Origin: CAZPBN01 sp964584935
Lineage (GTDB): Bacteria; Acidobacteriota; Aminicenantia; Aminicenantales; Aminicenantaceae
DNA length: 64,000 bases
Assembly (NCBI GenBank): GCA_964584935.1
Contig: CAZPBN010000011.1
Coordinates: 1-64,000, forward strand
Direction of reading: 5' to 3'
Part shown: in pieces, positions 43,949 through 51,737 of the stretch
Layout: each line of letters begins with the position of its first letter
Position numbering within the stretch: the stretch's first letter is position 1
Program-made: the position numbers and the translations under genes
The notes under the pieces: generated by a model
Told to the model about the DNA's origin: nothing
Seen by the model: only the letters and a program-made list of their open reading frames with translations
The model's database searches: none

Positions 43949-45121
43949 CTATGTTTCTCCTTTGTGTTTTAAGGCTGTTTCAAGAGATAATTTCAGCCTT
44001 TGTTTGTATATGGAATAGGTGTAATGCTTATCGGCATATTTTTTTGCCTCAGCAGCTCTTTTTTTGGCTTCTTTGTCAAACAGAGCAAATGAAATCCCTT
44101 CTGCCAGGTTTTTTGGATCCGGCTTTACTAGAATTGCCATGGAGTTGTTGAGTATCTGGGAATGAGTCCATAGATCGGTTGCCACGATTGGCTTTCCGGA
44201 TTTCAGGAAGGAATATATCTTAAGGGGAGTGTTTGTCCCTGCAATTCGGGGAGAAACAAGAACATCAGCGATGGAAATATAAGAATGAACTTGAGAAGGA
44301 GGCACTTCTCCGGCAAATACAGTTTTTTTGGAAATTTTTAAAGACTTCGCTAATTTTTTCATTTTTTCCCTGTTGGTTTTGTTTCCACCCACCAGAAGAA
44401 ATTTAACCTTGTGATTGTCAATTCTCTTGGCTGCTTCCAGGAAAAGAGGTATTCCTTGATAAGGCTGGAAGTTTCCCACATAAAGCACTATTTTCTCTCC
44501 AATTGATGCCAATTTTTTTCTTTTTAATTCAATCTGTTTTTTTGACAGATTCTCTTTTGGAAAGTCTAAAAAATTTTCAAGCAGAATTGATTTGGATTCA
44601 AAACCTTCTTTTTGAACCTGATTTTTGAGGTCCTGGCAAATCACAAGTATGGCGTGAGAATTTTTAAGGACATATTTTTCCATAACAAGAAAGAGATTGA
44701 TCAATAATTTTGAGTTGGTGAAGTTGAAATTCTTTAGCTGCTGGGGGAGACTGGAATGCATATCATAGAGATGAGGAAGTTGCCAGATTTTAGAAAGGAC
44801 AACACCCATTATTGCGGCTTCTTCATGAGAAAAAATAAGATCATATCTCTTTTTTAAGAGCTGACTGAAGGCTTTTAAAAAAAGTAAAAAATCAAGAACA
44901 ATTTTTACAAAAGAAGGGCCTATTTTTATTTTTTTTATAAAAACAATTCTTGGAGTTCTGGTTATTTGCAGGTTTTTGGAGAGGACATCTTCTCCAAGAT
45001 GATAAGTGACAAGATCAATTTTATGTCCCAAACAAGAGAGAGCCTTTATTCGGAAATATACACTTATAGGAGTTCCCCGGTACTGGAAAAAAGGTTCTGG
45101 TGCAATCATAAGGATGTTCAT
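43949..45121 (-). CDS. Family 4 glycosyltransferase
   Basis: This 390-residue GT-B enzyme has MIAPEPFFQYRGTPISVYFR at the N-terminus, with the acceptor-binding loop. The C-terminal donor half begins near residue 200 (EKIVLYVGNFQPYQGIPLFLEA) and includes SPRIAGTNTPLKIYSFLKSGKPIVATD in the position of the EX7E region. The first glutamate is replaced, so activity should be checked. It overlaps nothing but lies 15 bases after the GT2 gene and 3 bases before the epimerase gene, so these three form an operon. The sugar is unknown. Confidence 0.85.
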   Translation of the reverse strand: MNILMIAPEPFFQYRGTPISVYFRIKALSCLGHKIDLVTYHLGEDVLSKNLQITRTPRIVFIKKIKIGPSFVKIVLDFLLFLKAFSQLLKKRYDLIFSHEEAAIMGVVLSKIWQLPHLYDMHSSLPQQLKNFNFTNSKLLINLFLVMEKYVLKNSHAILVICQDLKNQVQKEGFESKSILLENFLDFPKENLSKKQIELKRKKLASIGEKIVLYVGNFQPYQGIPLFLEAAKRIDNHKVKFLLVGGNKTNREKMKKLAKSLKISKKTVFAGEVPPSQVHSYISIADVLVSPRIAGTNTPLKIYSFLKSGKPIVATDLWTHSQILNNSMAILVKPDPKNLAEGISFALFDKEAKKRAAEAKKYADKHYTYSIYKQRLKLSLETALKHKGET

Positions 45122-45136
45122 CTGCTTTTTGTTAAT

Positions 45137-46111
45137 TCAATGATTATCCATTTCAGAATCAAGAATTTCCTGTATGTAATAGATTCTTTTCTCCGAGGAT
45201 TCATGGTAAGCCCTGACCATAATTTCTGCCAAAAGTCCTAAAGTGATGAATTGAACCCCAATAACAACAAGCAATATAGCCAAAAGCAAAAGAGGTCTGC
45301 CGCTGATTCCTTGTTTGAGAATAAGCCTTTGATAAGAAAGAATTAGCAAAAAAATTCCCCCTATAATTCCACTGAGGAGACCGAAAAAACCAAATATCTG
45401 TAACGGTTTGGTTGAATAGCTTAAAAGGAATTTGACGGTCAGAAGATCCAGGACAACTTTGGGAAATCTGAAAATGGAATATTTGGATTTACCGTGTTTG
45501 CGCGCCCTGTGATTGACTTCCACTTCAACAATAGAGACTCCCATCAGGCTTGCTATCGCTGGTATGAAACGGTGAAGCTCTCCATAGAGTTTTATGTTTT
45601 TAATGACTTCTTTGCGAAACGCTTTTAAAGTACATCCATAGTCATGAAGTTTCACTTGGGTTATATGAGATATGAGCCAGTTTGCGATTGAAGATGGGAT
45701 CCGGCGGGTTAGAAATTTATCTTTTCTTTTTTTCCTCCAGCCGCTTACAATATCGTAGCCCATTTCGATTTTTTCGACAAGAACATGGAAATCATTCGGG
45801 TCATTTTGAAGGTCTCCGTCCATAGTGATGATGATATTGCCTTTGGCATGATCAAAACCTGCTGAGATAGCAGCAGTCTGACCAAAATTTTTTCTTAATT
45901 TGAGGACTTTAACTGCTGGGTCTTTTTTCTGAATTTTTTTGAGATAGGGATATGATTCATCCCAACTTCCATCGTCAATAAAAATGATTTCATAAGGTTT
46001 ATTAAATTTTTGAATAGCCTTTTTGATTTCATGATATAATTCGTGAATGTTTTCAGCTTCATTGTATATGGGGATGACGATGGAAAGATATTTTTCGTCT
46101 GATTTATTCAT
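45137..46111 (-). CDS. Polyprenyl-phosphate glycosyltransferase (DPM1/ArnC-like GT2)
   Basis: This protein of about 324 residues has a GT2 catalytic domain (SIVIPIYNEAENI, FIDDGSWDES, TMDGDLQNDP with the DxD site) and two C-terminal membrane helices (~240-262 and ~275-297). That layout is typical of ArnC/GtrB/DPM1-like enzymes that make undecaprenyl-phosphate sugars. VNHRARKHGKSKYSIF is a conserved basic segment. The start is set at ATG 46111; an ATG at 46165 would add an unrelated hydrophobic leader. It begins the three-gene minus-strand glycan operon. The product could feed GT-C proteins elsewhere in the window. Confidence 0.88.
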   Translation of the reverse strand: MNKSDEKYLSIVIPIYNEAENIHELYHEIKKAIQKFNKPYEIIFIDDGSWDESYPYLKKIQKKDPAVKVLKLRKNFGQTAAISAGFDHAKGNIIITMDGDLQNDPNDFHVLVEKIEMGYDIVSGWRKKRKDKFLTRRIPSSIANWLISHITQVKLHDYGCTLKAFRKEVIKNIKLYGELHRFIPAIASLMGVSIVEVEVNHRARKHGKSKYSIFRFPKVVLDLLTVKFLLSYSTKPLQIFGFFGLLSGIIGGIFLLILSYQRLILKQGISGRPLLLLAILLVVIGVQFITLGLLAEIMVRAYHESSEKRIYYIQEILDSEMDNH

Positions 46112-46158
46112 CCAAGAAAATATAGCATAATTAAAAGGCAAAATAAATATAATAAAAT

Positions 46159-46187
46159 TTGACAAATTATTATCTTTCTCCTAGAAT
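46159..46187 (+). promoter_or_regulatory. Near-consensus promoter of the receiver gene
   Basis: TTGACA (46159-46164) and TAGAAT (46182-46187) have a 17-base spacer. The predicted start near 46194 is about 8 bases before the ATG at 46202, with no Shine-Dalgarno sequence. Confidence 0.65.
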
Positions 46188-46201
46188 TTTTCTGTGCCTT
46201 C

Positions 46202-46675
46202 ATGAAAGAAAAAAAAGTTTTAATCGCGGATTATGACCAAAGAAGTCTTGATTCTTTGGTAAAAATGTTCAAACCATATGATATTCAGATTTTAACAGCT
46301 CGAGATGGAGAGACTGCTTTTGATATTGTCCAAAAGGAAAATCCTGATTTGGTTATCTGTGAAGCGATGCTCCCTAAAATTCATGGATTTGATTTAACAA
46401 AAAAGATAAATATGAATAATAAGAATCCTGTCCCTGTGATCATTATCACCAATGTTTATAAAGGGTCTCACTATAGGGATGAAGCCATTCGGTTTTTTGG
46501 GGCTTATGGATATTTTGAAAAGCCGATTAATGAGAAAGAATTATTAAATGCGGTTGTGAATCTGCTTTTTGATGAAACCGATATAAAAGAGGAACTTCCT
46601 GATCCCGAATCTGTTATTGATATTCTTCATCAAATGCTGGAAGAAAAACCTTCTATCGATAGAGGAAAAGACTAA
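46202..46675 (+). CDS. Receiver-only protein lacking the phosphoacceptor aspartate
   Basis: This 157-residue protein is a CheY-like receiver domain (~residues 5-118) with a short acidic tail. The acidic pocket (IADYD, D10 and D12), the Thr of IIITN (T83) and the lysine in YFEKP (K107) are all present. The phosphoacceptor position, normally D in D-x-x-M/L-P, is glutamate in VICEAMLP (E54). It therefore cannot be phosphorylated in the usual way and may act as a permanently active-like or otherwise regulated module. There is no output domain. It lies between the glycan operon and accD-folC, under its own strong promoter. Confidence 0.88.
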   Translation: MKEKKVLIADYDQRSLDSLVKMFKPYDIQILTARDGETAFDIVQKENPDLVICEAMLPKIHGFDLTKKINMNNKNPVPVIIITNVYKGSHYRDEAIRFFGAYGYFEKPINEKELLNAVVNLLFDETDIKEELPDPESVIDILHQMLEEKPSIDRGKD

Positions 46676-46809
46676 GAATATTCACAAAAACAAAACATAG
46701 ATATTGATTTTCTATTCTTATCTCATATATGCTTGCTTCGGAAAGAGAAATTGTTTAATATTGAGGAAAATTATTTTATTTAATTAAATTTATAAGAAGG
46801 CTAAGTTCG

Positions 46810-47601
46810 ATGACCAATATGTGGACACGGTGTAACAACTGTCGAAGAATTCTTTATAAACAGGATATTATTGATAATTTATCTGTGTGTCCGGAATGCG
46901 ATTTTCATTTCAGATTGTCAGCGTTTGAGCGGATGAATTTGTTTTTTGATGAAAAAAAATATAAGCTTTTGGATGAAAATATTTTTCCTAAAGATCCTCT
47001 TAAGTTTAAAGATTCCATAAAATATTCTGACAGACTAGAGAAGCATAAAAAGGGGACTTCTTTGAATGAGGCAACAGTTAATGCGGAAGGAACAATGGGA
47101 GGAATTAACATCATCGTCTCTATTATGGATTTTCGTTTTTTAGGAGGCAGTATGGGCTCAGTGGTAGGGGAGAAAATCACCCGAGCAGCGGAACGGTCTC
47201 TCAAAATGAATATTCCCTTTATTGTTGTTTCCTGTTCGGGAGGAGCAAGGATGCAGGAAGGGGTGCTTTCTTTGATGCAACTTATGAAGACAAGTGCCGC
47301 TGTAGCCCGGATCAATGAGGCAGGAATACCCTATATTTCTGTTTTAGCAAACCCCACCACCGGAGGAGTCACAGCAAGTTTTGCTATGTTAGGGGATATC
47401 AATATAGCAGAACCCAATGCTCTGATCGGTTTTGCAGGGCCAAGAGTCATTGAACAAACCATAAGACAAAAACTTCCCAAAGGATTTCAGCGTTCGGAAT
47501 TTTTGTTAGAGCACGGGATGGTCGATGAGATAGTCCATAGAAAGGAATTGAAAGATTATATTATAAGAGCCTTACGCCTCTTTTTAAACCGTGCTCAATG
47601 A
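46810..47601 (+). CDS. accD: Acetyl-CoA carboxylase carboxyltransferase beta subunit
   Basis: This 263-residue cytosolic subunit carries out the transfer of carboxyl from biotin to acetyl-CoA, the first committed step of fatty-acid synthesis, with AccA. Its N-terminal zinc ribbon has C8, C11, C27 and C30. The crotonase-like core contains SCSGGARMQEGVLSLMQM-type sequence (VVSCSGGARMQEG), NPTTGGVTASFAMLGD and GFAGPRVIEQT. It is slightly short for the family, without the usual long tail. It overlaps folC by 4 bases (ATGA), the common accD-folC order. AAGAAGG lies 9 bases before the ATG. Confidence 0.95.
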   Translation: MTNMWTRCNNCRRILYKQDIIDNLSVCPECDFHFRLSAFERMNLFFDEKKYKLLDENIFPKDPLKFKDSIKYSDRLEKHKKGTSLNEATVNAEGTMGGINIIVSIMDFRFLGGSMGSVVGEKITRAAERSLKMNIPFIVVSCSGGARMQEGVLSLMQLMKTSAAVARINEAGIPYISVLANPTTGGVTASFAMLGDINIAEPNALIGFAGPRVIEQTIRQKLPKGFQRSEFLLEHGMVDEIVHRKELKDYIIRALRLFLNRAQ

Positions 47602-49001
47602 ACTATCAACAATGCTTTGCCTACCTTGAATGGATTCAAAAACTGGGGATCAGATTCGGCTTAGATAATGTAAGGACAGTTCTGAATTCATTGGGGAATC
47701 CTCATCACAGTTTTCCATCCATTCTGGTGGCTGGTTCCAATGGGAAGGGTTCTGTGTGTGCCATGATTTCGAATGTTTTGAGGATTCATGGTTTTAAAAC
47801 AGGGCTTTACACCTCTCCTCATCTGGAAGAAATTAGAGAGAGATTTCAGATAAACGGTGAACTCATTTCTGTTGACAATTTTTGTGATAGTCTGACAAAG
47901 GTAAAGATAAATATTGACAAATTGATTGTGTCAGGAGAATTGGAATCGCCATTAACTTATTTTGAATTGCTGACCTGTTTGGCGTTTCTTTATTTTAAAG
48001 AAGAGAAAGTGGAAATGGCGGTTCTAGAAGTGGGAATGGGAGGAAGGTTTGATGCGACCAATGTCGTCACTCCAGTAGTATCGGTTATAACCACCATTTC
48101 CAGAGAGCACCAGAAATTTCTGGGAAGGGATATAAAGCAAATCGCTCTGGAAAAAGCGGGCATTATCAAATATGGAGTCCCGGTGATCTGTGGAGCAAAA
48201 AAAAAAGAAGCCAGAGATGTTATAAAAAGAAAGGCAGAAGAACTGAAAGCTCCTTTCTATGACGTTTTTGACAGAAATGTTTGTTTGAAAGAGAAAAAAA
48301 AGGGGAAGAGTTTCTCTTTTATTTACAAGTCCTTCTCTGAAAAGTATTATTTTACCCCTTCTTTGCTGGGAAAACATCAGGGCGAAAATGCTTGTGCGGT
48401 GATTTGTCTTTCCGAACAACTTGGAAAAAGATGGAAATCTTTGGAGAAAAAAAAGGTTATTCAGGGTATTGAAACAACCTCATGGGAAGGACGTTTGGAA
48501 TTTGTCTCCGAAAATCCTTTAATTCTCATAGACGGGGCTCATAATGAAGAGGGAGCCAAGGCTCTAAAGGAATATATAGAAGATTTTGGTCTTTCAGGTA
48601 TGATTCTTCTTTTTGCTATTATGAAAGATAAAAATATTCAGGAAATTGCTGATATATTATTTCCTGGGGCAGAAAAGATAGTATTGACAAAGTTTCAATA
48701 TTACAAAGCAGCGACACCTGAATATATCAAATCGAAAGCCTTAAAATATAAGAAAAAAATGATTCTGGAACCTGATGTCAAAAAAGCGGTGAAAATTGCA
48801 ATTCAAAAAGCCGGGGAGCAGAGATGTGTTGTTGTTGCCGGATCTCTATTTCTTGCAGGGGAAGTGAAGAGGTATTATAAAAAGAAAAAATATCATGGGT
48901 CTAAAAAAAAGAATCAAGCCCCATTTTGCGGGTGTCATTTTCTAATTCATCCTTTTTTAAAAATTGGTATTTTTAAAAACAATTTAGCAAATTTGCAGTA
49001 A
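47598..49001 (+). CDS. folC: Folylpolyglutamate/dihydrofolate synthase
   Basis: This 467-residue enzyme adds glutamate to folates (and dihydropteroate). It has the ATP-binding P-loop VAGSNGKGSVCAMI, the TSPHLEEIRERFQING motif, LEVGMGGRFDATN, and the Mur-ligase-like C-terminal domain beginning near residue 300 (TTSWEGRLEFV...LIDGAHNEEGA). It is longer than usual at its C-terminus, where the last ~30 residues (KKNQAPFCGCHFLIHPFLK...) look like a non-conserved extension. Translation is coupled to accD by an ATGA overlap. Confidence 0.95.
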   Translation: MNYQQCFAYLEWIQKLGIRFGLDNVRTVLNSLGNPHHSFPSILVAGSNGKGSVCAMISNVLRIHGFKTGLYTSPHLEEIRERFQINGELISVDNFCDSLTKVKINIDKLIVSGELESPLTYFELLTCLAFLYFKEEKVEMAVLEVGMGGRFDATNVVTPVVSVITTISREHQKFLGRDIKQIALEKAGIIKYGVPVICGAKKKEARDVIKRKAEELKAPFYDVFDRNVCLKEKKKGKSFSFIYKSFSEKYYFTPSLLGKHQGENACAVICLSEQLGKRWKSLEKKKVIQGIETTSWEGRLEFVSENPLILIDGAHNEEGAKALKEYIEDFGLSGMILLFAIMKDKNIQEIADILFPGAEKIVLTKFQYYKAATPEYIKSKALKYKKKMILEPDVKKAVKIAIQKAGEQRCVVVAGSLFLAGEVKRYYKKKKYHGSKKKNQAPFCGCHFLIHPFLKIGIFKNNLANLQ

Positions 49002-49020
49002 AAAATTAAATCCGGTTTAT

Positions 49021-49692
49021 CTATGACTCCTTAGGATTAAATCCAATTCTGTCAAATGGATTGACCACACTCGTGGTGATATTTCTGAGGTGTGAATTGA
49101 TTCTTTTCAGACAGCGGGAGTAAATGGCAAGTGCAACTCCGTCTCCAAGGCGTATATTTTTATCTTCTTCTTTGACAAGGGAAATAAGACATTCATCGCA
49201 AGCTTGATTGATCCAACTATATTTATCCAGCAACTTTAAAGCCAGATCATCATTCCCGGATTCAAAACATTCTTTGGTGTTTATGAAATTATCAAGAACT
49301 CCTTCCTCTATATGATAAATACTGTCTTCCAATTTTCCTCCGTGGAGTTTTCCTGGATGATTTAAAGCAAGATCAACGATGTTTTTTGTATAATCCCCTA
49401 TCCGTTCAATGTCTATAATTATGCTCACCAGAACAAGACCAGAAGGCAATGTTTCGGGACTACTGAACGTTAAATGATTGAAGACGTTCCGCCGGACTTC
49501 CCTTTCATATTTATTGATTTCTAGGTCCTTACTCCGAATATTAAGGTCAATCTCATTATCTTCTCTTTGTCGAAGAGATTCCTTTGATTTCAAGAACATT
49601 TCCCGGGTGAGGGAAAGCATCATAAAAGACCTTTTATAAGCTTGATCCATAAGGTTGTCTTTTTTGAAAATCGCCAGCCATTTTTTAAACAT
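49021..49692 (-). CDS. PhoU-like helical protein
   Basis: This 223-residue all-helical protein resembles the PhoU domain usually fused to or encoded beside Na/Pi cotransporters. Supporting segments are LVSIIIDIERIGDYTKNIVDLA (the E/DxxRIGD metal-binding helix motif of PhoU repeats) and ALAIYSRCLKRINSHLRNITTSVVNPFD. It is a cytoplasmic regulatory subunit and would bind the inner face of the transporter. It follows the transporter gene by 12 bases on the same strand, making a two-gene operon. Its stop is 19 bases from the convergent folC stop. Confidence 0.82.
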   Translation of the reverse strand: MFKKWLAIFKKDNLMDQAYKRSFMMLSLTREMFLKSKESLRQREDNEIDLNIRSKDLEINKYEREVRRNVFNHLTFSSPETLPSGLVLVSIIIDIERIGDYTKNIVDLALNHPGKLHGGKLEDSIYHIEEGVLDNFINTKECFESGNDDLALKLLDKYSWINQACDECLISLVKEEDKNIRLGDGVALAIYSRCLKRINSHLRNITTSVVNPFDRIGFNPKES

Positions 49693-49704
49693 TGAAAACT
49701 CTCC

Positions 49705-50808
49705 TTATCTTAGTAACAGAATCATAATTATGGGTATAAGGAAAAATACAATTATAATATATATTATGGGCATATATTTTTTTTGACTTGAATACTGGGC
49801 AAATTTTTTGGCAAGGGAGATGGGAACAAATTTCAAAGGCCACCAGACTATTATACCAGATATATTAAAGATTAAATGAAAGAAAGCAACTTTTATAGCT
49901 GCCAAATTTCCGGTTACAAGAGCAGCCAGCATTGCTGTCATCGTTGTCCCAAGGTTTGTTCCTAAAGTATAGGGAAAAATTTGGTAAAGTGTCAAGATTC
50001 CTGCACCGACCATCGGAACAGCCAGGGAGGTGGTTATGGAGCTGCTTTGGACTAAGCTGGTGAGAAGCAATCCCACTGAGAATGCCAGAATTCCTGTCCT
50101 GAACAAATATCGGTCAAACCAGGCTTCAGCCCTTTTGACAACGAGTGCTTTCAATGTTTTGACAATCCTGGTTAAAGCAAACAACAAAAAAATAAGAGAT
50201 AGACATAAAAGAATCCAGGGATGTTTTCCAATTAAATTGATCAGAGCTTTGACAAGAGGTTTGGTCAAAGCTTTAACTGGGCTCAGAAACTTAAGTCCAC
50301 CGATATCCTGAAATTCCTCACCTAGAAAATCTGATATTTTCCCTAGAAAATTTGTGAAATACTGAAGGGGGAATATGATTACAACAGCAAGCATGTTAAA
50401 AAAATCATGGACTGTAGCTGCAGAGATAGCTCGTCTATACTCCATAGTTCTTTTAATTTGAGTTAAAGAAACAACCGTATTTGTGACGGAAGTTCCTATA
50501 TTGGCTCCCATAACAATGGGAATTGCATTGGTGACATTGAGAACCCCTCCTGACACAAGGCCCACCACAATGGATGTTGTGGACGAAGAGGATTGAATGA
50601 TAGAGGTGGAGAGGATTCCAATAAATAAACCCACTAAAGGATTAGTTGTTGTTTTGATTAAAGACTCGGCAAGACCACTCCCGAACATCTTAAGTGAGGT
50701 TCCCATGAGTTCCAGGCTGAACAAAAACAGATATATGAAAATCAATAATAACAGGATATGCAAAGTTACAATTTGCTTTCTGTAGAACCTTTTAATAAAT
50801 TCCATCAT
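49705..50808 (-). CDS. Na+/phosphate cotransporter (NptA/PhoU-associated type)
   Basis: This 367-residue inner-membrane protein has two inverted transport repeats, each with the QSSS motif of Na/Pi cotransporters: STSIIQSSSSTTSIVVGLV and LLTSLVQSSSITTSLAVP. Also present are VMGANIGTSVTN and LGTNLGTTMTAML. The PhoU-like domain normally found at the C-terminus is encoded by the separate downstream gene. It likely imports phosphate using the sodium gradient. ATG 50808 or the next codon ATG 50805 could be the start. Confidence 0.92.
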   Translation of the reverse strand: MMEFIKRFYRKQIVTLHILLLLIFIYLFLFSLELMGTSLKMFGSGLAESLIKTTTNPLVGLFIGILSTSIIQSSSSTTSIVVGLVSGGVLNVTNAIPIVMGANIGTSVTNTVVSLTQIKRTMEYRRAISAATVHDFFNMLAVVIIFPLQYFTNFLGKISDFLGEEFQDIGGLKFLSPVKALTKPLVKALINLIGKHPWILLCLSLIFLLFALTRIVKTLKALVVKRAEAWFDRYLFRTGILAFSVGLLLTSLVQSSSITTSLAVPMVGAGILTLYQIFPYTLGTNLGTTMTAMLAALVTGNLAAIKVAFFHLIFNISGIIVWWPLKFVPISLAKKFAQYSSQKKYMPIIYIIIVFFLIPIIMILLLR

Positions 50809-51145
50809 TTTTTTTGTTGATTAAATAATGATTGTATTTGAATATGGAATGTTTGTCATATGGTTTTTTATATCTATCCTGGGAACGATCTTTTTTGAGA
50901 ATCATTCACTTAGCCTGAACCAAAGATATTATATGCTATCAATTATTGAGAGCTAGTTGAAGCTAAAGTTCAATTTGCCTATGTTAACAGAGAGACAAGA
51001 TTGTTATATAAAGGAGTTTCTGGTAAAATTTTTAATGCCATTCCCTATGATTTCATAAAGGTTTTTGTTTTGACATCAGTTTTTTCCTCTGATATAAGCA
51101 TATGTAAACATGGTAGATATTTTATGAGCGGGGAGAGGAAAAATA
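50809..51145. other. Divergent promoter region before fxsA
   Basis: The 337 bases contain the fxsA promoter (51070-51098) and no supported gene. Confidence 0.4.
51070..51098 (+). promoter_or_regulatory. Promoter of fxsA
   Basis: TTGACA (51070-51075) and TATAAG (51093-51098) have a 17-base spacer. A 40-base leader with GGGAGAGG leads to the ATG at 51146, the conventional arrangement, unlike the leaderless group. Confidence 0.65.
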
Positions 51146-51538
51146 ATGTTTTTCAGATTGCTTCTTTTATTCACACTGGTTCCCTTAGTTGAGTTGTACA
51201 TATTGATTAAAGTTGGTGGTTTGATAGGCGCCTTAAACACCATTTTGATTATCGTGGTGACCGGCATTGCCGGCGCCTACCTTGCCAGAAGCCAGGGGTT
51301 CAAGGTGGTCAAAAGAATCAATAGGGCTATCGAAGAGGGGCGGACACCAGCCAATGAATTGCTAGATGGACTCTTTATTCTTATTGGAGGATTCACCCTT
51401 CTAACTCCGGGTTTTTTAACAGATCTACTTGGTTTGAGCATGTTGTTTCCTCTCACTCGTACTCTTTATACTCGATTTGCCTTAAAACTGATTCAGAATA
51501 AAATCGACACCGGACAATGGTTCATTCATAGATATTAA
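51146..51538 (+). CDS. fxsA: FxsA family membrane protein
   Basis: This 130-residue inner-membrane protein has the FxsA layout: LVPLVELYILIKVGGLIGALNTI, VVTGIAGAYLARSQGF, then LLTPGFLTDLLGLSMLFP. In E. coli FxsA is named for affecting phage F exclusion of T7, but its normal role is unclear. Two or three transmembrane helices are predicted and length is normal. The promoter and GGGAGAGG ribosome site are good. It is convergent with the following Fur-controlled operon. Confidence 0.92.
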   Translation: MFFRLLLLFTLVPLVELYILIKVGGLIGALNTILIIVVTGIAGAYLARSQGFKVVKRINRAIEEGRTPANELLDGLFILIGGFTLLTPGFLTDLLGLSMLFPLTRTLYTRFALKLIQNKIDTGQWFIHRY

Positions 51539-51737
51539 ATTAAAGGTTTCCCCCCCTTTTTTCTATGGGATTGAATTTTATTGGACTGAACAGCTTTGTT
51601 TTTCTTTTGTTAACTATAAAAGAGAATTCTATTTTTTTATAAAATATTTTGTTCACAAGACCATGAAATCTCTTCTCCCTTTATTCCCTATCAGTTTGGA
51701 AATTTAGAAGGTTCCATTCTCCTGTTTTGGATGAGCT

